Positions 27,917 to 36,890 of a DNA stretch of 64,000 nucleotides are shown one piece after another (positions within the stretch are counted from its first letter, which is position 1; every line of letters begins with the position of its first letter). The stretch is from assembly GCA_018266295.1 (NCBI GenBank), contig JAFEAQ010000022.1, forward strand, positions 124,001-188,000, read 5' to 3'. A program made the translations under genes and the position numbers. Source of the stretch: Bdellovibrionales bacterium. Its GTDB lineage: Bacteria; Bdellovibrionota; Bdellovibrionia; Bdellovibrionales; Bdellovibrionaceae. The notes under the pieces were generated by a model, which made no database searches, was not told where the DNA came from, and saw only the letters and a list, made by a program, of their open reading frames with translations.

Positions 27917-28528
27917 GTGAAATTTCGTCGTTACGTTGAGACAAGTGAGATTTGCTCCAAAAATCTTAGAGAGAACATAAATACTTTAACCAAAGATAGT
28001 TTGGCTCATCTGATGCCAACTGAGAATATCCACAACTATGAACATGGCATCAAGGTCGAGTATAAAGACGTCGACCAAAATGTTCGACAAACAGAGTTCA
28101 AACGACACCACACATCAGCAGGCATTCAATTCTCCGCAATTACTAACGGCGATTTTTCTAATGCCATCCATTTTATCGATACCATTATCGAAGGGCTTTC
28201 AAGTGCTTTAGCAAAGACTTTCTTCGCCAAAATTGATGAAGTAACGGAAGAAACTGGTCAGATAATCGACAATAAGGGCCAACCAATATCCGGTGATATG
28301 ATCTTGAAAAGCCTTGAGATGACAGGCGTAAGGGTGACTAAAACTGGCTCTATCTCTGCCCCTCAAATAGTTGCAGGACCTGCTTTGGCGCAAAAGCTTC
28401 AGGAAGTACAAAAAGACCCTGAATTTCAAAAGAAATTTCAGGAACTATACGAAAGAAAAGCACTAGAGGCTATTCAAGAGGAGCAAACCAGAAAATCAAA
28501 GTTTCCACATTCTGGAGATAAGAAATGA
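27917..28528 (+). CDS. Unknown partner protein between DrmC and the caspase
   Basis: 203 residues, not matched to a family. The N-terminal half has mixed strands (YEHGIKVEYKDVDQNVRQTEFK); the C-terminal half is helical with a Lys/Glu/Gln-rich tail (QKLQEVQKDPEFQKKFQELY). No signal peptide, membrane segment or catalytic motif is visible. It starts at GTG with GGAGATAA upstream and overlaps the caspase gene by 4 bases (ATGA). The coupling suggests it is the partner, substrate, inhibitor or sensor for the caspase (inference). Confidence 0.6.
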   Translation: MKFRRYVETSEICSKNLRENINTLTKDSLAHLMPTENIHNYEHGIKVEYKDVDQNVRQTEFKRHHTSAGIQFSAITNGDFSNAIHFIDTIIEGLSSALAKTFFAKIDEVTEETGQIIDNKGQPISGDMILKSLEMTGVRVTKTGSISAPQIVAGPALAQKLQEVQKDPEFQKKFQELYERKALEAIQEEQTRKSKFPHSGDKK

Positions 28529-30408
28529 AATGCTGTATTGTAATCGGGTCAACGGAATATCGCGACACTCAATGCCTCCTCAAGCTTCCAGCAGCTGAAA
28601 ATGATGCAAGCACTCTCTTTGATCTGTTAACAGATCCGGCGGTCGGAGGCTATTCTCCAGAAAAAAGCCACCAGTTGCTTTCGCCCACCCTACAAGACGT
28701 TAAGGAGGCTATGAAAGTAATTTCGGATAAAAAATCTCCAGATGACTCAATCTTCACATTCATATTCTCAGGACACGGAGGAGTTAAGAACGAGTCCTTA
28801 TATTTATGCCTACAGGATACAAAAGGAAATTTACTCAGCACCACAGCTTTACCTGTTCATGAAGTGATATCTTTTGCTCTTGAGCTAGGATTTGGAGAAA
28901 TCAACCTTGTCATTGACGCTTGCGAGTCTGGAGGATCTATATCAGACATATCTAAACTGGCATCGATCAACAATCTTGCTCTCGACCACTCCCCATCACT
29001 TGGAATTTTAGCAGGCTGCTATGCAAACCAGATGGCTTCTGAAGGAGAGGTATACGGACTTTTAAGTGAACACTTAATTAAATGCCTAAAGGGCGAATAT
29101 GTAATCAGTCAACTGCGCCCCCACCTCTCTTTATCAGAGATCGCAACGCATATTTCACAACTGCCAGATTTCTCAGATGACCAAACCCCTGTATTTCACG
29201 GAGTGAGCCTAGCAGGCCCAGGCCAGTTTTCCATAAATCTAAATTACTCTGGAATCCAGGCAGAGAATTCTGCGGAGTTAGTAGAACTACATAAAACTTC
29301 AAAAAAGATATTTCATGAGAATCCAAATATCCAAAGGCAATTTCTAAAAATCGTCTCAACGCTTGAAAAATTTGATTCTTTTGAATTGAATAGTTTTTTA
29401 AAGTCAGTACACGCTATTACACAGCAGGAAAAGCAATTTCAGGAAATAGCAATCGGCATATTTTTAAATCTAAAACAGCACTGCCAAAACTTGAATGACT
29501 CTTCAATATTCTTAGACGTAACAAGTGTTTTCCATGGATTTTCGCTATTCCTTTCTGAATTGCCAATTCGAGACAGCTACCAATCTTTTTTTCTTGCTGA
29601 GGTGAGGATTGCATACGATAACTGCTTATCTCAGATCAAAGACGAACTTGCGACGGAACATCCTTTTAGCTATGCAGAGGATGGAATAGCTGGCTTTGTT
29701 TCATATCCGAAGCGTATCACTGAATCTGCAGCGCTAATTTCTCAATATACCCTGCTATTTCCGAACGAAGGCAATCAAGAATACTTAAAGCAACTTGCGA
29801 TAGAGCTTGCCTCAAAATGTCGATCTGGATTCAGAATCGTTGATGATGAGCAAGCACATCACATTTCTAGCTTGATCTCAGCTATTCAACAGGGATCGTG
29901 CCCTTTTGAAAAAGACATAACTCAAATAATTTCAAGCCTTTACCAGGATCTAAATTTAAGCAGATGTAAAATCTTGAACATCAGGAAGGATGATGATGAT
30001 GTCTATCGCTATATCCTTTTCCGTGGCGCCCCAGATAGAATTCCATTCCCTCACGAAGTGTTCTCGCGACCATGTATTTCTTTATCGATCGTACTGATGG
30101 GTCTATTCCTACTTCAGCAGGATAAGGAAATTGATGAGCATATTGAACTGTTTGATCACTTAGAGTCTCGCGTATTCATTCCAAGTTCGTACTTTAATTT
30201 CTCTGAGCCTATTATCCGAGACGGCCTAAATTACGAGTTCGGAATAGGAAGAGATATTTTCGCATCTTCAGATGTCGAAGTATTCATAAAAAAGGTTTTA
30301 CAATCAGTTGCAGAAGCTAAAAAAGATCTTTCACCGAAGGACATTGCGGCCTGCTTATCAAACTCCACGGCTTACAAAGACAGACAGACTCTTACTTATT
30401 GGATATAA
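28525..30408 (+). CDS. Caspase-like (C14 family) peptidase attached to the DISARM operon
   Basis: 627 residues. The N-terminal 220 residues are a caspase-fold domain: CCIVIGSTEYRD starts the first strand, His84 is in FSGHGG and the nucleophile Cys133 is in DACESGG, both in the canonical context, followed by GCYANQMASE. The remaining 400 residues are mostly helical and unknown, probably a sensor or interaction region. Bacterial caspases act as suicide effectors in several defence systems. The coding unit continues from drmC through the 203-residue gene, so activation by phage sensing is likely; this combination is unusual. Confidence 0.88.
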   Translation: MKCCIVIGSTEYRDTQCLLKLPAAENDASTLFDLLTDPAVGGYSPEKSHQLLSPTLQDVKEAMKVISDKKSPDDSIFTFIFSGHGGVKNESLYLCLQDTKGNLLSTTALPVHEVISFALELGFGEINLVIDACESGGSISDISKLASINNLALDHSPSLGILAGCYANQMASEGEVYGLLSEHLIKCLKGEYVISQLRPHLSLSEIATHISQLPDFSDDQTPVFHGVSLAGPGQFSINLNYSGIQAENSAELVELHKTSKKIFHENPNIQRQFLKIVSTLEKFDSFELNSFLKSVHAITQQEKQFQEIAIGIFLNLKQHCQNLNDSSIFLDVTSVFHGFSLFLSELPIRDSYQSFFLAEVRIAYDNCLSQIKDELATEHPFSYAEDGIAGFVSYPKRITESAALISQYTLLFPNEGNQEYLKQLAIELASKCRSGFRIVDDEQAHHISSLISAIQQGSCPFEKDITQIISSLYQDLNLSRCKILNIRKDDDDVYRYILFRGAPDRIPFPHEVFSRPCISLSIVLMGLFLLQQDKEIDEHIELFDHLESRVFIPSSYFNFSEPIIRDGLNYEFGIGRDIFASSDVEVFIKKVLQSVAEAKKDLSPKDIAACLSNSTAYKDRQTLTYWI

Positions 30409-30414
30409 CCCTAT

Positions 30415-31197
30415 TTAAAGTAAAAACCGATTTCTCCTTCTTTCTAATATTGTCTGTCTCTTCAGTTCGAGCTCCTCTCGTACCCTTACAAGAGTGGCGA
30501 ATTCGTTTAGGATGGCTTCGAACTCTTGAACTCGAGCCACATCGTCACGAAGTCTCTGAACCAAACCAAGTTTTGACTCCAACATAATATAGTTTCTTTT
30601 TCCACTAGAATCCTTCGGCAACAGCCACCAAACGACCTCTATCTCACTTTCTCCTGACCTAATGCGATCACCAAAGTCAAAAAATACTGGTACATCACTA
30701 TCTGCCCAATCACCAACTAAAGCACAGTCGTGACTATTCAGCTTCCGAATAAATAATGGCGCATCACTCACCACACCACCATAATTTATAGCGTCTATAA
30801 ACTTTTGATAATCTCGTTTACGACGTTTACCATCCACCACCCAAATAAGTTTTTTGTAAAAGTCTTCGCGGGATTTCCGCTCACTCGGATCTAGGTAAGA
30901 ATGTTGAATTTCAACTACCCACCCAAGATTTGTTTTAATATCTGCGATGTGCTTCTCCCCCGACTCTGAGTGATGCACAACTTCTTGCCACTCCACTGGA
31001 TAACGTGATTTCCAATTACGATGCCACTCAGTCTCATTTTCCCACCAAGGATCGCACGTTCTTGCACCCTTATGAGCCCAATGCCAAATCTTGATAGATC
31101 CGCACTTAGGAATCATTGGCTGCGAACATCCAATACATATGCCTGATAAGCCTTTAGCAGCCTCTTGACGCTCTCCATTAACTAGCGAAAACTTCAT
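30415..31197 (-). CDS. CoiA-like PD-(D/E)XK family protein
   Basis: 260 residues. CIGCSQPMIPKCG (zinc-like Cys) precedes WHWAHKG, and a nuclease-like core HIADI (Asp86) with VVEIQHS (Glu96, Gln98) matches the competence protein CoiA pattern. The tail is a Lys/Arg-rich helix. CoiA-type proteins occur both in DNA uptake and as solitary nuclease-like genes in defence islands; the island context favours the latter. It converges on the caspase gene with a 6-base gap and is divergent from the zinc-finger gene. Confidence 0.75.
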   Translation of the reverse strand: MKFSLVNGERQEAAKGLSGICIGCSQPMIPKCGSIKIWHWAHKGARTCDPWWENETEWHRNWKSRYPVEWQEVVHHSESGEKHIADIKTNLGWVVEIQHSYLDPSERKSREDFYKKLIWVVDGKRRKRDYQKFIDAINYGGVVSDAPLFIRKLNSHDCALVGDWADSDVPVFFDFGDRIRSGESEIEVVWWLLPKDSSGKRNYIMLESKLGLVQRLRDDVARVQEFEAILNEFATLVRVREELELKRQTILERRRNRFLL

Positions 31198-31228
31198 ACT
31201 CTCTCCTCCATCTTCCTTCCTCTAAAAA

Positions 31229-31262
31229 ATGTAACATGATAAGAGCATGTAACCCGTTACAT
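31229..31262. promoter_or_regulatory. Palindromic operator between the CoiA-like and zinc-finger genes
   Basis: ATGTAAC-CC-GTTACAT (31247-31262) is a perfect 7-bp dyad with a 2-base centre, and a further ATGTAAC half-site is at 31229-31235. The 18-base spacing of the two direct half-sites and their place in an 83-base divergent promoter region point to a dimeric repressor. The site overlaps the first codons of the longest frame of the zinc-finger gene, which supports the later start. Confidence 0.6.
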
Positions 31263-31280
31263 CTTCAAGATGGGAAATTA

Positions 31281-31808
31281 ATGGAAAAAGTGTTACAGAA
31301 TTGCTTTTATGTTCAGAATACCGATAAAAATGGAAATACCGGTGGGAAACCACCAATCAGATATGACAGAAGATTTACAACTTATCTTACCGAGGGTGCT
31401 AATAACCATATTAAGCAGCTAAAGGATCGAGATCAGATACAAATAGCTCACGACGATTTTATTTATTGGTGCATGAATGAATACCTAAAAAACGGCGCTT
31501 CTACAGTTTTAGTTAATACTTTGAATAAAAACATTTGTATTATAGGACACCAGTGTCACGTCATGAATTCTGCAAAAAAGATGGCAGCAATGTTCGTGGC
31601 TCATATTCCGCACAAACCTCCTCCAACAGTCTTCGCTGCATACATGTTTTCAAATATGGTATCGCTTGGATGGCTTGAAGGGCTCAAGCGATGTAAGAAC
31701 CCTGAGTGCCAGCAGTTTTTCATCGGGAGATCAAACGTAAAATGGTGCTCGACGTCTTGTGGATCTCTTTATCGCGTGCGACAGAAACGTAAAAGAGATA
31801 AGCAATAG
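31281..31808 (+). CDS. Zinc-finger protein with CGNR-like C-terminus
   Basis: 175 residues from the ATG at 31281; a frame starting at 31236 would run through the palindrome. The C-terminal finger is CKNPECQQFF followed by WCSTSCGSLYRVRQKRKR, very like the CGNR zinc finger (CxxxxC-x-CS..CG...). That finger is DNA-binding in many actinobacterial regulators. The N-terminal 110 residues are unassigned. The gene probably autoregulates through the adjacent dyad and could control its CoiA-like neighbour. Confidence 0.6.
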   Translation: MEKVLQNCFYVQNTDKNGNTGGKPPIRYDRRFTTYLTEGANNHIKQLKDRDQIQIAHDDFIYWCMNEYLKNGASTVLVNTLNKNICIIGHQCHVMNSAKKMAAMFVAHIPHKPPPTVFAAYMFSNMVSLGWLEGLKRCKNPECQQFFIGRSNVKWCSTSCGSLYRVRQKRKRDKQ

Positions 31809-31843
31809 GCAGATACCGTGAACCTCCCTACGCTAAGTAATGC

Positions 31844-33790
31844 TTAATTCCCTTCTAAATCAAGGTGGCTAACAACGTGTGCATCTATCCAACCCATAAC
31901 AGCCTTCTGCGAATTGGTACGCCATGCATTCTCAAGATTTGCCGCATTCCAACTCTCTCGAAGCGAGATTCCTTTTTTACTAAAAAAATCATCGACCTCA
32001 GAAAATGAAATTCCGTTGGCTATCAAATTGGCAGCCGCCAGTAATACAAATCTCTTTTTATGGCTAAAATTGTACCACTGCTCGCTTACTACCGAAGACC
32101 ATTCCTCTTTAAAGATGGCCGGAATATATGCAAAAGATTTAAGATAAATATGATCATCTATTCGCACTAACACATTGTAGTTGTCGTATAAGAGCACCTG
32201 ATGCTCTTGAGCCAACTTCCAGAGGTCTTCGATCTCAATATTTGTCTTATGATCGCCAAAAATATCTATCATCGCAAATTCCAGGGAAATCAAAAACTTG
32301 CTTGCTGCAAGGTCATCATGGCCCGATCGGCCAAAAATTAAACTTCCTCTTTGCGGATACAAATCTTTCCAAAGTGCTTTCAATTCATCTAAAGACACTT
32401 TCGAATTATAAATGACGGTCGCGACTTTTTGGTAGCTTGCCACTCTTACTTTCGAAAATTCATTTGCCATCGACGTAATTAGGCTCTGCTTAGCACACAT
32501 TAATTCTCTAAGCCACTGAAACAGAAGTTCAAAGTCAGCTTGGGTTTTCGCCAACTCAATTGCCACAAAAAAAGCATAGCCCTTTGTATAGTGGTCAAGA
32601 CTAATTAAAAACCTATCAATTTCTTTAAAACGTTTGAGAATGAATTCAGAGGTTATTCCACGATGAGATAATTCGGCAATCAATGCGGTATAAATAGCTA
32701 AAGAAGGACTACTTTCACCATCATCGCGCACCTCCAGATGGTAGACACTTCTAGCCAACTCCATGGCTAAATCAATACTCACTAAAATTCCGCCACGAGC
32801 ATTTAAAACCACTCCAAGGAATTCCTCGAAAAACTTAGGCCTTTCATCATTTTCAATATTTTTTATTTCAGTCTCAGCTCTTTGAATCCAATGCTTCGTC
32901 TTTTCGTCAAAAGATGCATTTCGCGATGTCATCTGAAGCGTCGACACTAGATCTTTATAATAGCTAACTCCCGATTCAACCAATAAGGGAGCTAGGACTG
33001 ATTTGCTTAGCTGCCTTTGGTTAACTCCAAAATCAACGAACTTAATCAATGCCATAGCTAAGTCTCTATCCTTATCAACATCCAGAGACTCAAAAACCGC
33101 CAATTGAAACGGAACGTTCTTTATTGCTTCAAACCATGTGACAAATTCTTTGGGGAACATCCTAGCCATTAGACGAAACTTGAGACTATAGTTTGCCTTT
33201 ATCGGAGAATGACCAAACTCTCGAGAAAATGAGCTTATTTGCCCGGGTCCAGTATAATAAATTTCTGAATCTATTTCTTTCTCGTTAAACTCTCCACGCG
33301 AAAATCTAGTTTCAAAATAGTCCTTTCTCTTGCGCGGACCTTTACAGAGCAAGTTTAACCATTCTTTTGAGGGTGCGATTCTAATTTTATTTTCAGCAAT
33401 TTCAAGAAACTCGGAATAAAGGTGCAGCTTTAAAATTGCCTTCAATAATTTCTCGAAATTTTTTATAGAAAGTGAATTACGAATAAAATCTAAGACAACT
33501 GTTTTAAAAATAAAATAATTTTCGGTATGTGAATTTGAAGTCGTCAAAACATCAATTAAGTCTTCTCGACTCATCACCTTCTCAATTTTCAATTGGGAAG
33601 CTTTTGTTAAAAATTTTGATGGGTCTACTTCACTTTTTGAACTGGCAGCAAGTGATGTTAAATATTTTGATAAAAACCTCTCGATATCTTTATCACCCAG
33701 AAGTGGCTTTGCGCGGACTTGTCCCTTTTCTTCAGAGACCTTCAAATGACCTCTATACAAATCATTTATCCAGTTAAAGCGTCGATCCAT
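31844..33790 (-). CDS. Unknown helical protein, third gene of the PLD-like operon
   Basis: About 648 residues from MDRRFNWINDLY, chosen because GGGAG lies 5 bases upstream; an alternative GTG lies four codons earlier. The sequence is dominated by long amphipathic helices rich in Lys/Glu/Leu, suggesting a repeat or scaffold fold; no catalytic motif was recognised. Its start overlaps the stop of the 172-residue gene, so it is translationally coupled. The conserved partnership could define a defence system. Confidence 0.6.
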   Translation of the reverse strand: MDRRFNWINDLYRGHLKVSEEKGQVRAKPLLGDKDIERFLSKYLTSLAASSKSEVDPSKFLTKASQLKIEKVMSREDLIDVLTTSNSHTENYFIFKTVVLDFIRNSLSIKNFEKLLKAILKLHLYSEFLEIAENKIRIAPSKEWLNLLCKGPRKRKDYFETRFSRGEFNEKEIDSEIYYTGPGQISSFSREFGHSPIKANYSLKFRLMARMFPKEFVTWFEAIKNVPFQLAVFESLDVDKDRDLAMALIKFVDFGVNQRQLSKSVLAPLLVESGVSYYKDLVSTLQMTSRNASFDEKTKHWIQRAETEIKNIENDERPKFFEEFLGVVLNARGGILVSIDLAMELARSVYHLEVRDDGESSPSLAIYTALIAELSHRGITSEFILKRFKEIDRFLISLDHYTKGYAFFVAIELAKTQADFELLFQWLRELMCAKQSLITSMANEFSKVRVASYQKVATVIYNSKVSLDELKALWKDLYPQRGSLIFGRSGHDDLAASKFLISLEFAMIDIFGDHKTNIEIEDLWKLAQEHQVLLYDNYNVLVRIDDHIYLKSFAYIPAIFKEEWSSVVSEQWYNFSHKKRFVLLAAANLIANGISFSEVDDFFSKKGISLRESWNAANLENAWRTNSQKAVMGWIDAHVVSHLDLEGN

Positions 33791-34308
33791 CACTTCTCCC
33801 ACAAATTTTTAAATATTTTCACAAACTTCTCTGAGTCCCAACCTCTAGTCGCAGCGCCGACCCCGGGGTATCCACCGCCAACAGTCGAACCAAAATGCCA
33901 AAGTTCATTGTCTAAAAGGGCGAATCGATCATGAATGGGAAATGTATTTTTTGAATATTCTCTCCATTGAATTTCCACCTGTGGCTCCCAGGTCTCTTTA
34001 ATTCTATCTTTCAGCCACTGATTTGGCTTCTTTTCACAACTAATAACTCTTATGTCTTGGGCACTTGTAAAGCAGAACGCCTCCCAAAGAGCGCTAAGTC
34101 CGTGAATCTCATTGAAATAACCATCTAAAATCCAAATCGCTCTATCACACTTAATAAATGCCTCTGCAAATTCCTTAATTGCCATCGGCTGGAAAGATAC
34201 CTTATCGCCTTCCTGCAGCTTCTTTCGCGGAAATCCACCATCATTGAGATAAATCCAATAAATATCCTTCTCTAACTTCTGAGAAACCTCGACCTCTAAA
34301 GTTCTCAT
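33790..34308 (-). CDS. Small PLD-like protein
   Basis: 172 residues with IHDRFALLDNELWHFGSTVGGG near the C-terminus, the same HDRF...W..G(T/S) arrangement as in the upstream 543-residue protein. This corresponds to a degenerate PLD motif in which Arg replaces the Lys of HxK. The N-terminal half contains AIKEFAEAFIKCDRAIWILDGYF, a strand-loop as in PLD folds. The gene overlaps its upstream neighbour by 4 bases (ATGA). Whether it retains nuclease activity is unclear. Confidence 0.65.
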   Translation of the reverse strand: MRTLEVEVSQKLEKDIYWIYLNDGGFPRKKLQEGDKVSFQPMAIKEFAEAFIKCDRAIWILDGYFNEIHGLSALWEAFCFTSAQDIRVISCEKKPNQWLKDRIKETWEPQVEIQWREYSKNTFPIHDRFALLDNELWHFGSTVGGGYPGVGAATRGWDSEKFVKIFKNLWEK

Positions 34309-35936
34309 TTCTTAGAGACCTTTACTTTTTTCCGAATTTTCTTAACTGGCTTCTCTGAGACCGGGCGCGTTTTAATATAATCTTCAAAACGCATACTTTC
34401 CGCCCACACAGATTCTATTTTCATAGAAATAGGATCCGGATATGGTGCTTTCATAACTACTGTGCCCCTGGATCCAAATTCATTTAACGAAGTTCCGACT
34501 ATCCAAACTTCTGAGTCTATCGCAAAAAAGCGATCATGGATGTCCGGCTTTCTCCCCATCATTACTCTGATTTCGATTGGATTGATTTGGCTATCCAAAT
34601 CTTTGATTTCCTTCAATGCCTTGACCATGTTCTGCGCGCTCTGTCCTTTATTCAAATATTCTTTAGACGTTAAAATTTGAATAGGAATAGTTGAATTACT
34701 AAGAGACGTCGCAAATCTATATATCTCACTACTACCGAAATATGGATCTACAATTCTAATCGTGCTTAGACCAGAATTTAATATTTTACGAATTTCACCA
34801 TTAGGATTTTCACTGTCTTTATCAAACCACTTCTGGCCTAAGCTTTCGGCCATCTTTTTCTTCTTGATCAGACTTTCCTCTTTTGAAAGCAGAAGATTGG
34901 TGACTCGATCATCTCTTTGCTCACCAACACTCGACTTCATCGACTGTCCATGGACTGCCACAGAGAATTCATCAACAGAGTCATCTCTATCTTTAATTCG
35001 TACATTTCTCTGCTTGTTAATAATGTTCATATTGAAGTTTATAGATTTAATATAAGGAGTTGGCTTGGATGAATATAATAGGCCACGTTGAGTACAAAGC
35101 ACCTCTAGTCCAATGGCATCCACTTCTGACTTGAGAGGAATCGTCATTTCAGTCTGAACTTCATCACTAGATATTACGATTCTATTTTTTATTCCAACGA
35201 CAGAGTCCTCTCTAACCAGGATATTTATAGAAGACAAATCTGCTTTAGATGTTGGGGACAATGATACCCGAAGGGACTTCCAATCATCTGTTGGACCATA
35301 GGAAATTTCTTTAAGAACTGGATTTGTTAGAAACAGATGACAAGATCCCAAAAGATATCTTCTTTCAGAGAACTTCATTTGCAATGTTTTATCAATCCAC
35401 TCATTTATTGGCTTTGCATACTCATCATTTCCAAAAATATTTGGCAAAACTTCAATATCTGTTCGCAACTGAAACCATCTAGCTCCACATGGTCTATGCC
35501 CATATATCGGCATTTCTCCCCAGAAGGTATTGTAAGGATACAAAAACTGTGGAAATTCAAACGGAGCAGTTAGATTTAAAGCATGAACGATTCTTTCTCC
35601 AGGAGGGCTGTCCGCTTGCCTTTCTTTTGAAGTCAAAAAAAGGTTCACCTGACCTTTCGAGCAGTCTTCGATCCACTTCAAGCATTCCGCCGTCGAAAGA
35701 ACACTTCGTCGAACATTGAATTCAATTTTCTTTGAAGCGGTCCTAAATTTTTCATGGGTATCTAGTTCTGTTGGGCGCTCAACCCAATCAGCTAACATTT
35801 CGATTGAACAATAAATTAATGTTCGAAAGTTTTTGTCATCTCTACTGTATACAAGAGTGATACAGCCTTCTTGAAAGTCTCGAAGAATCTCTTCAACTTT
35901 TGCTTTTGCTTCGAAAGTATTTAAATCGATGGCCAT
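34305..35936 (-). CDS. PLD-like protein, first gene of the three-gene operon (possibly VPA1262-like)
   Basis: 543 residues. The C-terminal 180 residues hold a PLD-like fold: IRIVDPYFGSSEIYRF and then PDIHDRFFAIDSEVWIVGTS with LNEFG, again with Arg in place of the HxK Lys. The N-terminal 350 residues contain blocks (WFQLRTDIEVLPNIFG, YPYNTFWGEMP) that recall a VPA1262-type N-terminal domain, but this recognition is uncertain. It ends in a basic tail (KKIRKKVKVSKK). AGGG precedes the start. It is the leader gene of the operon with the 172- and 648-residue proteins. Confidence 0.6.
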   Translation of the reverse strand: MAIDLNTFEAKAKVEEILRDFQEGCITLVYSRDDKNFRTLIYCSIEMLADWVERPTELDTHEKFRTASKKIEFNVRRSVLSTAECLKWIEDCSKGQVNLFLTSKERQADSPPGERIVHALNLTAPFEFPQFLYPYNTFWGEMPIYGHRPCGARWFQLRTDIEVLPNIFGNDEYAKPINEWIDKTLQMKFSERRYLLGSCHLFLTNPVLKEISYGPTDDWKSLRVSLSPTSKADLSSINILVREDSVVGIKNRIVISSDEVQTEMTIPLKSEVDAIGLEVLCTQRGLLYSSKPTPYIKSINFNMNIINKQRNVRIKDRDDSVDEFSVAVHGQSMKSSVGEQRDDRVTNLLLSKEESLIKKKKMAESLGQKWFDKDSENPNGEIRKILNSGLSTIRIVDPYFGSSEIYRFATSLSNSTIPIQILTSKEYLNKGQSAQNMVKALKEIKDLDSQINPIEIRVMMGRKPDIHDRFFAIDSEVWIVGTSLNEFGSRGTVVMKAPYPDPISMKIESVWAESMRFEDYIKTRPVSEKPVKKIRKKVKVSKK

Positions 35937-36100
35937 ATTCGCCCTGCAATTTCATAATAAACTATATTCAGACATCAATTAGATCACAAACAAAATATAA
36001 ATCATCAATTGTTTTCTATTTTTGTCTAAAAAACCCAATCTATTGCACATTAAAGATAATTTTCAAACTATTCGTGCAAAGTGTTTTACTCCATATGAAG

Positions 36101-36132
36101 AAAACAAAAACGCCACAGATCTCCCGTGGCGT
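36101..36132 (-). terminator. Rho-independent terminator of the toxin-antitoxin operon
   Basis: Arms ACGCCAC (36110-36116) and GTGGCGT (36126-36132) with a 9-base loop. Read on the minus strand they are followed by a T-rich run (from AAAACAAAA on the plus strand). It lies 38 bases past the antitoxin stop. Confidence 0.75.
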
Positions 36133-36169
36133 TTCTATGTATTTTGCATTTTTGTAGTGGAATGATTTA

Positions 36170-36514
36170 CTACTCGGCCAGTCGTTGCATGATCTGCTGA
36201 AATGCCTGAGGCTCTTCCTTCGCAATTTGAATCAACCGTGCAGAGCTCCCACTTGGCTTATTCGCACCACGCTCCCATGCCTTCACAGTATCATCAGAAA
36301 CACCTAAGATTTTTGCAAAAATAGGCTGACTGACATTTAAGCGCTCGCGAACTGCTTTAACTTCCGTCTTATTAAATTCTGGCGGCACATCTGGAATTTC
36401 CATAGTCGTAGTTCTGAGATCCATTTTCTTATTTTCAAATGCAACCGCTTCTTTGAGGCCCTTCAAAAGTCCCTGACCAAGCTTCGTTTGTTTTTCATTT
36501 GTTTTCTTCTTCAT
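36170..36514 (-). CDS. HTH antitoxin / XRE regulator (HigA/NadS type)
   Basis: 114 residues; the C-terminal half is a Cro/CI HTH (VRERLNVSQPIFAKILGVSD then DTVKAWERGANKPSG). The basic N-terminus (MKKKTNEKQTKLGQGLLKGL) is typical of NadS-like antitoxins. GAGGG precedes the start; the gene follows the toxin by 8 bases. The toxin-first order is the HigBA-type arrangement. It probably represses the operon by binding the dyad at 36879-36890. Confidence 0.85.
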   Translation of the reverse strand: MKKKTNEKQTKLGQGLLKGLKEAVAFENKKMDLRTTTMEIPDVPPEFNKTEVKAVRERLNVSQPIFAKILGVSDDTVKAWERGANKPSGSSARLIQIAKEEPQAFQQIMQRLAE

Positions 36515-36522
36515 AGGTCCCT

Positions 36523-36846
36523 CTACTTTTTAAGAAGTTGTGCCACTTCTTTGAGTTCTTTTTTCTCTTCAGCGCTTATGTTCTCTGCCTCAGACTTTTC
36601 TAAAATAAAAAGGAGGTAGCATTTTTCTTTGGTTGGAATGTCGAGATAAAACACCCGGATTCCACCACTCTTCCCTTTTCCTTTAGCGCCAACACGAAAT
36701 TTTCTGATTCCGCCAGTCCCCTGCACTAAAACACCAGTCTCCGGGTCCTTTAAAATTTCGCTTTGTATCGTCTGCAATAAGCCTTTTTCACCTAAAGCGT
36801 CGACTTTGTCTTTAAAGTCTTCAGCCTCTACGAATACCCTTTTCAT
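36523..36846 (-). CDS. RelE/HigB-family toxin
   Basis: 107 residues. RKFRVGAKGKGKSGGIRVFY and KEKCYLLFILEKSEAENISA carry the RelE-superfamily pattern (basic strand, then an Arg/Tyr-containing strand and a Lys-rich C-terminus). Such toxins cleave mRNA at the ribosome; the arginine-tyrosine cluster would be the active area. It begins the toxin-antitoxin operon. It could stabilise the conjugative element or the defence island. Confidence 0.83.
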   Translation of the reverse strand: MKRVFVEAEDFKDKVDALGEKGLLQTIQSEILKDPETGVLVQGTGGIRKFRVGAKGKGKSGGIRVFYLDIPTKEKCYLLFILEKSEAENISAEEKKELKEVAQLLKK

Positions 36847-36878
36847 ATATCTTTTCGGAACTATATCCGTACTACTTG

Positions 36879-36890
36879 ATAGTATACTAT
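36879..36890. promoter_or_regulatory. Palindromic operator and -10 of the toxin-antitoxin promoter
   Basis: ATAGTATACTAT is a perfect 12-bp palindrome that includes a minus-strand -10 TATACT (36886-36881), 35 bases before the toxin start. TACTAC flanks it on both sides (36869-36874, 36895-36900). This fits autorepression by the HTH antitoxin. Confidence 0.65.

Noticed and set aside
35900-36157. 85-codon plus-strand frame in the AT-rich region between operons
   Set aside because: Low-complexity AT-driven composition and it runs through the terminator hairpin.
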